A stretch of 64,000 nucleotides of DNA. It comes from Nicotiana tabacum. Its lineage: Eukaryota > Streptophyta > Magnoliopsida > Solanales > Solanaceae. Position 1 is the stretch's first letter. The number at the start of each line of letters is the position of its first letter. Location: contig NC_134080.1 of the NCBI RefSeq assembly GCF_000715075.1, positions 35,382,758 to 35,446,757 of the forward strand. The letters run 5' to 3'. This document shows, piece after piece, positions 59,280-64,000 of this stretch. The notes beneath the pieces are model-generated. The model was given only the letters and a program-made list of their open reading frames with translations, was not told where the DNA came from and ran no database searches. Position numbers and translations under genes: made by a program.

Positions 59280-59328
59280 TGCCAACTATCAAATAAATAT
59301 CAAAACAAAAGAAAACATATAGTATCTC

Positions 59329-61362
59329 CCTATGCCTGGTCCGTCTGCATGGGATCATCAGTAGTCCCCAAGTCCTCTGTATGTATGGGAACCTCAGACT
59401 GGTTCCCGATCTCCTACTGCTCAGCTGTTGGGACTGAGGCCTGCTCCTGAACCGGCTGAATGATAGGTGCATCACTGGAGAGGGTCTCCTATGGGTCTGG
59501 TAGCTCAATAACTGCACCAACTGAACTAGGGAGCTTCCTCTTCTTTCTTGGGGGCCTGGGTGCCTGCTCCTGCTGTGGCTGTGGCACTGGTGCTGATGTG
59601 GGGCTGGATCTGCTACTGGGGCTGGATCCCCGAATAACAAGTCTAAAGTCATCTGGTCGGCCAATAGACTGTCCACATCAGTCCGTAGCACTCTCACTGA
59701 CTCCTTAGACGCCCTTGACTTCCTCATCTTCTTGTGCTCCTTGGCAAGCTCCTTCAAAGCCTTGCCATGTGAATCCACCGCCATAGTCAAGGCGTCCTAA
59801 GTCCTTATAATCTTCTCCTGGTTTTCTAGGAGCTTCTTCAGTGTGTCCTCAATGGACTGAGGAAACTGAGTAGTGGAAGGTGCTGAATGGGCCTCAACTG
59901 CAGCAGTTAGACAACTTGGATGTCGCAGCTGACATCCAGTTGTTCAAACTGGCTAGTGTCCAGCTCAACTGCTGGGCTGTGAAAGGATGAGTCCGGGAAG
60001 AAGGGACCCTCGTGTCAACTAAAGTACTGGGGCCAGCAGAGGAGGAGGGTCATAGAGGCAAATCATCATCAGTGGTGACAGTAGGCATGGTGGAAGGCTC
60101 TGTGGGGGGCTCAACCGAAGACACTACCGCCACTAGCTCCTCAGACTGGCCAGCTGGAGTAGAGGAAGGCGGCTTGTAACTTTTGTCTTTGGGGTTGTCT
60201 GGCCCCTTCAAACTGTACCAGGAGAATGGAGCCACAGGTTTTACCTTGACGTCAAACGGTCTCTTCTTCACCTCCAAGTCCCGGAAATACATAGTAAGGG
60301 TGCTGGGAAAAGGGTAGTTCCGGTCATGCTCAATCCCTACTGCAGAAATGGTGCGGGACATCACATTACCCATATTGATAGGATAGCTTGCCATAATAAA
60401 AGCAATAAGAACCGCTCGGGCAAGTGGAATAGTCTGATCATGAGTAGTTGGGTCGAGCCGACTGCATACAAAGGTCAACCACCCTCTAGCCTCGAAGTTG
60501 AAAGTTCTCCGAAGTATATTGGTTCCTGCTTGTAACCATTCTGGAATCGTACCCAGGATTGCCAGGTACGAAGCTAACCACGGACGAACCTCCTCGCCCA
60601 TTGCTAACTTTTCATAGTACAGGGACTTATCTTCGTCAGTGAACCCCAAATACGCATTCAACGCCTTCCCGATGAAAACACCATTTTTGTTTCTCACTTT
60701 CGTCACTTTAGTGCATTTCAAGATATGAGCCACATTGCTGTAAAACTCCTTGACCATATGCTCATTTGCCTTCAAACAATTGTCTTTAAAGAATTCCCAA
60801 CCCACTCGAGCCTGGAACTGTCTATGCACATTGCGATTTAGGGGTAGAATGTCTTTGTCAATAAAGCTCCGCTCAAGTATCAACTTCCGTGATGGCCACC
60901 ATTCTCTAAATTTGTGGAACGCCACCTGGCTGACAAATCATCTTCCCAAACTTCAGGTTTTCTAGTTCTCTCAACACCCCCAACCTGGGGCACCCCACTG
61001 TCCGGTACCTAATTATCACTATTAGTCCTGCCTTCTGCACTCTCCCCAGATACTGAAGCTGTGGGGGAGGTAGAGTATTCATCAATGCATGCTGTTGAGT
61101 CATCAGACAACTCAGAATGTATACGTTGTGGGGCTTGGGCAGTATGTGAAGCCGGGACTGCAGTAGCTGGCCCTGAATCACAAGAGAGGTCTTGAGAGGG
61201 TACGTACTCACTCCCTGATTGGTCGTCTATAACAATTTGTTTCCTTGTTTTCAGTTTAGGTTGGGAAGTGAGTTTAACTTGTTTCCCTTTTCCTCCCCGG
61301 GAGGAGTCACCTCGACCGGGTTGTTTAGAACTTCTTCCTCGTTGTTTTACCATTGTCTGCAA
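59329..61362 (-). pseudogene. Athila downstream ORF (putative plant transposon protein type), broken
   Basis: In the env position of Athila, after integrase. The sense frame starts at an ATG at 61362 (MQTMVKQRGRSSKQPGRGDS) with a basic, Ser-rich N-terminus, reaches a TAG at about 61009 and continues open to about 60940, where a frameshift leads into the conserved core (VAFHKFREWWPSRKLILERS .. ANEHMVKEFYSNV .. PEWLQAGTNILRRTFNFEAR .. LARAVLIAFIM). This core resembles the domain annotated as putative plant transposon protein in many plant genomes. A Pro/Ser-rich tail with a basic patch (PRKKRKL) ends near 59329 after more stops. No signal peptide or membrane segment is visible, so an envelope role is not supported. 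Function unknown. Confidence 0.75.
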
Positions 61363-61439
61363 ACAAACACATCTAACATTGTTAGTTGAAGCACAGGCAG
61401 TGAAACATGTGACTGAATTAAAATTGCAGAAGCAAAATG

Positions 61440-61770
61440 AAAGTTGCAGACACTGCTACAGAACCAGGCACCGCGGACCGCACCATCAGGAATGCGACCA
61501 CGTTGGAAGCACCGCGGACCGCGCTAAGGCGACTGCGGGCCGCACTGAACAAAACCCCAGGAAGGGTCTTCTCTGAATCTCACACCGCGGTCCGCACAAA
61601 ATGGGGTCGTGGCCGCGGTGGGCCACCGCAGACCGCACAAAAGTTACCGCGGCCGCGCTGGACACAAGTTGTTCCTCAGTCATTCAAGCATCGCGAACCG
61701 CGTGGAAGCGTAACGCGGACCGCATTAGGGCACCGCGGACCGCTCTAAGGCGACCACGGGCCGCACTGGG
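61440..61770 (-). repeat. CCGCGG palindrome cluster upstream of the Athila downstream ORF
   Basis: Repeated ACCGCGGACCGC, GCGGTCCGCAC and CCGCGGCCGCG words over about 330 bp, as in the Athila LTR. Confidence 0.7.
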
Positions 61771-62490
61771 TTAGGTTCAGTGAGTAAGCTAGGGATTGCA
61801 TGCTTTTGTTCTATTTGTGTTCAACTTTTTACCCCTACTTGTCCCTACTCATGTACCCAATCCTTAGTTATTTCAAACTAACATGGAAGATACCCTAAAC
61901 TAACAATTCAAAGACAATTGTGAAGGCAAAGAAGTTACAGACTACTGGCAAGCAATTAAAATAAAAATAAAAGAGTAATAATAAAAAATGCATGAAATGT
62001 TACCAGGATTATGAAGAATGAATGCAATCTATCCACACAAGCAAGAATCTCAGTCTTGGACGGGGATGAACAGTAGAATTAGGGTTCTGGGTTTCCAATT
62101 TGCAAAAAGGGTAAAATGAGACCCTTGGTCTCTATTTATAGAGCCCCAGTAGGACCCGTACTTTCCTACCAGCGCGGCCGCACAAAAGTGACCGCGGACT
62201 ACGCTAGGTTTATTTGTGTGACCCCTCATGATGAAACCCACGCGGACTGCACAAACGTGTACCGCGGCCGCGTCAGCCCACCGTAGACCGCACTAACTTG
62301 ACCGCGACCACGGTGAATAACTTCAGAGAGTCACCCTTTTGACTCATGCCAGCGCGGACCGCACAAAATGCACCTCGGCCGCGCTAGCACTCTTCAGAGA
62401 CTATGCTATTTTCCAACTTTGTTTTGCACTGCTTCAACACAATCCCTACAACATCTCATAAACAGTTAGCTCAATAATCCTAAGCTACAC
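61771..62490 (-). promoter_or_regulatory. Athila region between integrase and downstream ORF, with LTR-like promoter layout
   Basis: In sense: a GC-palindrome cluster (62390-62170), then TATA CTCTATAAATAGAGA at 62143-62129, then about 770 bp of leader to the ORF. The Athila LTR has the same order (40490-40140, TATA at 40115-40101). Sequence outside those elements does not align visibly. A promoter for the downstream ORF is inferred. Confidence 0.45.
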
Positions 62491-62525
62491 ATGGGTTGCC
62501 TCCCAAGAAGCGCCTGATTTAACGT
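62491..62525 (-). other. Conserved Athila block after integrase
   Basis: Sense GCGCTTCTTGGGAGGCAACC then CATGTG follows the integrase stop. I recognise this GGGAGGCAACCCA block as usual at this place in Athila elements; its role is unknown. Confidence 0.6.
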
Positions 62526-62552
62526 CGCGGCACGATGCATGTTACCACCACA

Positions 62553-64000
62553 TCACTTTAGATGAAGAAGCGCCACTACGTGGCTGCCATCAAACTTTCC
62601 GAGATAATGCTTGACCCGGTGACCATTGACTCTGAAGACTTCACCATTTTTCTTTTTTAGATCAAGAGCACCAAACGGGGTCACGAACACAACTTCAAAT
62701 GGCCCACTCCACTTTGACTTGAGCTTACCCAGAAACAAACGTAACCGGGAATTAAACAAGAGAACCATATCCCCAACTTTGAACTCCTTGCCCCGAGCAT
62801 ATTTGTCGTGAAGGTACTTCATTTTGTCCTTATACAAGGACGAGCTAGAGTATGCATGGAATCTAAACTCATCGAGCTCATTAAGTTGTTCAACCCTCAG
62901 ATTTGCAGCAACAACCCATTCTAAGTTCAACTTCGTCAAGGCCCACATAGCCTTGTGCTCCAATTCCACCGAAAGATGGCAAGCTTTCCCAAACACCAAC
63001 CGGTACGGGGACATACCAATCGGAGTCTTGTAAGCTGTCCGATAGGCCCAAAGAGCATCATCCAATTTTTTCGACTAATCGGTCTTATTTGCATTTATAG
63101 TTTTAGACAAGATAATCTTAATTTCTCGCTTGAAGACTTCCACTTGACTGCTAGATTGAGGATGATATGGGGTGGTTACTTTGTGATTAATTCCATATTT
63201 GGCTAGCAATGAATCAAAAGCTTTGTTGCAAAAGTGATATCCCCCGTCACTAATGATAGCACGGGGAGTGCCAAACCTCGTGAAGATACTCTTTTTAAGA
63301 AATGCCGCAACACTACGAGCTTTATTGTTGGGCAAAGCCACGGCTTCAACCCACTTGGAGACATAATCTACCGCCACCAGAATGTAAGTGTTTCCACAAG
63401 AGCTCACAAAAGGACTCATGAAGTTGATGCCCCAAACATTAAAAATGTCTACCTCGAGAATTATATTGAGGGGCATTTCATCCCTTTTTGAAATTCCACC
63501 GGCTCGTTGGCATTCATCACATCTTTTGACCACATCACCGGCATCTTTAAACAAAGTAGGCCAATAAAATCCGCAACTAAGCACTTTAGAAGCCGTTTTC
63601 GCCCCGCCATGATGGCCACCATAGGGTGAGGAATGACAAGCTTCCAAAATACCCAATTGCTCCTCTTCCGGGACACATCGTCGAATCACACCATCGGTGC
63701 AAATCTTAAACAAATAGGGCTCGTCCCAATAATAATCCAAGCTATCCCGTTTGAGCTTCTTCCTTTGTTTAGAAGAGAGCTCACACATGATGATTCTGGT
63801 AACAAGATAGTTTGCAATATCGGCAAACCATGGTATTCCACTCATTGACACCGCAAGGAGTTGCTTGTTGGGAAATGGATCATTGATCTCAAGGCCGTCA
63901 CAAGGCCTCCCCTCCTCTTCCAAACGGGACAAGTGGTTTGCCACTTGATTCTCGCTACCTTTTCGGTCAACAATTTCTAAATCAAACTCTTGAAGGAGAA
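62553..64000 (-). pseudogene. Athila integrase with the end of RNase H, broken
   Basis: In sense from the window edge: the end of RNase H ([20 protein letters not shown]), a zinc finger ([14 protein letters not shown] .. CDECQRAG), the core with [15 protein letters not shown] and [13 protein letters not shown], then a second part ([20 protein letters not shown] .. GKACHL .. [14 protein letters not shown] .. [13 protein letters not shown]) ending at 62553. This is a classic Athila integrase. A TAG lies at about 63077-63075 where W is usual (TDWSKK). The first catalytic aspartate, normally D in WGIDFMGPF, is N here, so the enzyme would be inactive even without the stop. The polyprotein continues beyond the window. 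Confidence 0.9.

Larger units (their letters stand above)
57573..59328 (-). other. Athila E 3' UTR, upstream (sense) part
   Basis: No coding signal. It has a pyrimidine-rich plus-strand region at 58030-58235, a PPT-like tract at 58236-58250, a tandem 87 bp pair at 58853-59026, and a second PPT-like block at 59244-59279. Confidence 0.65.
39167..64000 (-). mobile_element. Element E: Athila Ty3/gypsy element, minus strand, 5' end beyond the window
   Basis: In sense order from the window's right edge: end of RNase H, integrase, a conserved GCGCTTCTTGGGAGGCAACC block, a GC-palindrome leader with TATA, a downstream ORF, 3' UTR, PPT and 3' LTR. Ogre B (40831-57567) interrupts the 3' UTR. Integrase sequence and the AAGTTTGGGGG PPT are typical of Athila. 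It lies inside the 5' LTR of C. Confidence 0.85.

Noticed and set aside
60050..60925. Intact host gene of 291 codons
   Set aside because: It starts at a GTG inside a longer conserved frame, sits between Athila integrase and Athila LTR, and is preceded by a frameshift and a stop; it is part of the Athila downstream ORF.

Overview
This is plant nuclear heterochromatin made almost entirely of nested, decayed Ty3/gypsy LTR retrotransposons. No intact host gene, tRNA or rRNA gene was seen. The element families (Tekay/Del-like chromoviruses, Ogre/Tat-like elements with a TGGCGACTCTGCTGGGGA primer site, and Athila) and the style of their LTR repeats suggest a Solanaceae genome, most likely Nicotiana. 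That is a judgement from recognised families, not a database match.

Layout. (D) 1-3874, plus strand: the 3' end of a Tekay/Del-like element (integrase, chromodomain, 2.8 kb LTR), followed by about 340 bp of unassigned sequence. (C) 4218-39166, minus strand: a second Tekay/Del-like element with protease, RT, RNase H, integrase and chromodomain remnants and almost no gag. Its 3' LTR is split by Ogre A, and its 5' LTR is cut after about 110 bp by an Athila element. (A) 4743-33197, minus strand: a 28.5 kb Ogre-type element with paired LTRs, PBS and PPT. It keeps a broken gag and about 57 codons of the integrase C-terminus; the rest of pol is missing. Most of its length is 3' untranslated sequence holding a 1.5 kb array of ~47 bp units and a 15 kb array of ~40 bp units. 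(E) 39167-64000 and beyond, minus strand: an Athila element with 3' LTR, PPT, a broken downstream ORF of the plant-transposon-protein type, and integrase. (B) 40831-57567, minus strand: a complete-length 16.7 kb Ogre-type insertion in the Athila 3' region, with 4.84 kb LTRs and a perfect 5 bp target duplication (TGCAT). It keeps pol and a small ORF1 but no recognisable gag.

Inferred order of events: C is oldest; A entered its 3' LTR at a TA microsatellite; E entered its 5' LTR; B then entered E. A has gag without pol and B has pol without gag. All coding regions carry stops or frameshifts, often of the C-to-T kind expected of methylated DNA.

The main unexplained signal is structural. Several unrelated non-coding repeat arrays are built from units containing short perfect inverted repeats, and compensatory base changes preserve the stems. 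Examples are a six-copy block shared by both Ogre families, a 5' leader hairpin with an invariant loop, a 3' UTR array that alternates two compensated stem types, and one 40 bp unit in which the hairpin is exactly inverted. Extra PPT-like tracts and an LTR-like internal promoter arrangement upstream of the Athila downstream ORF are also present.
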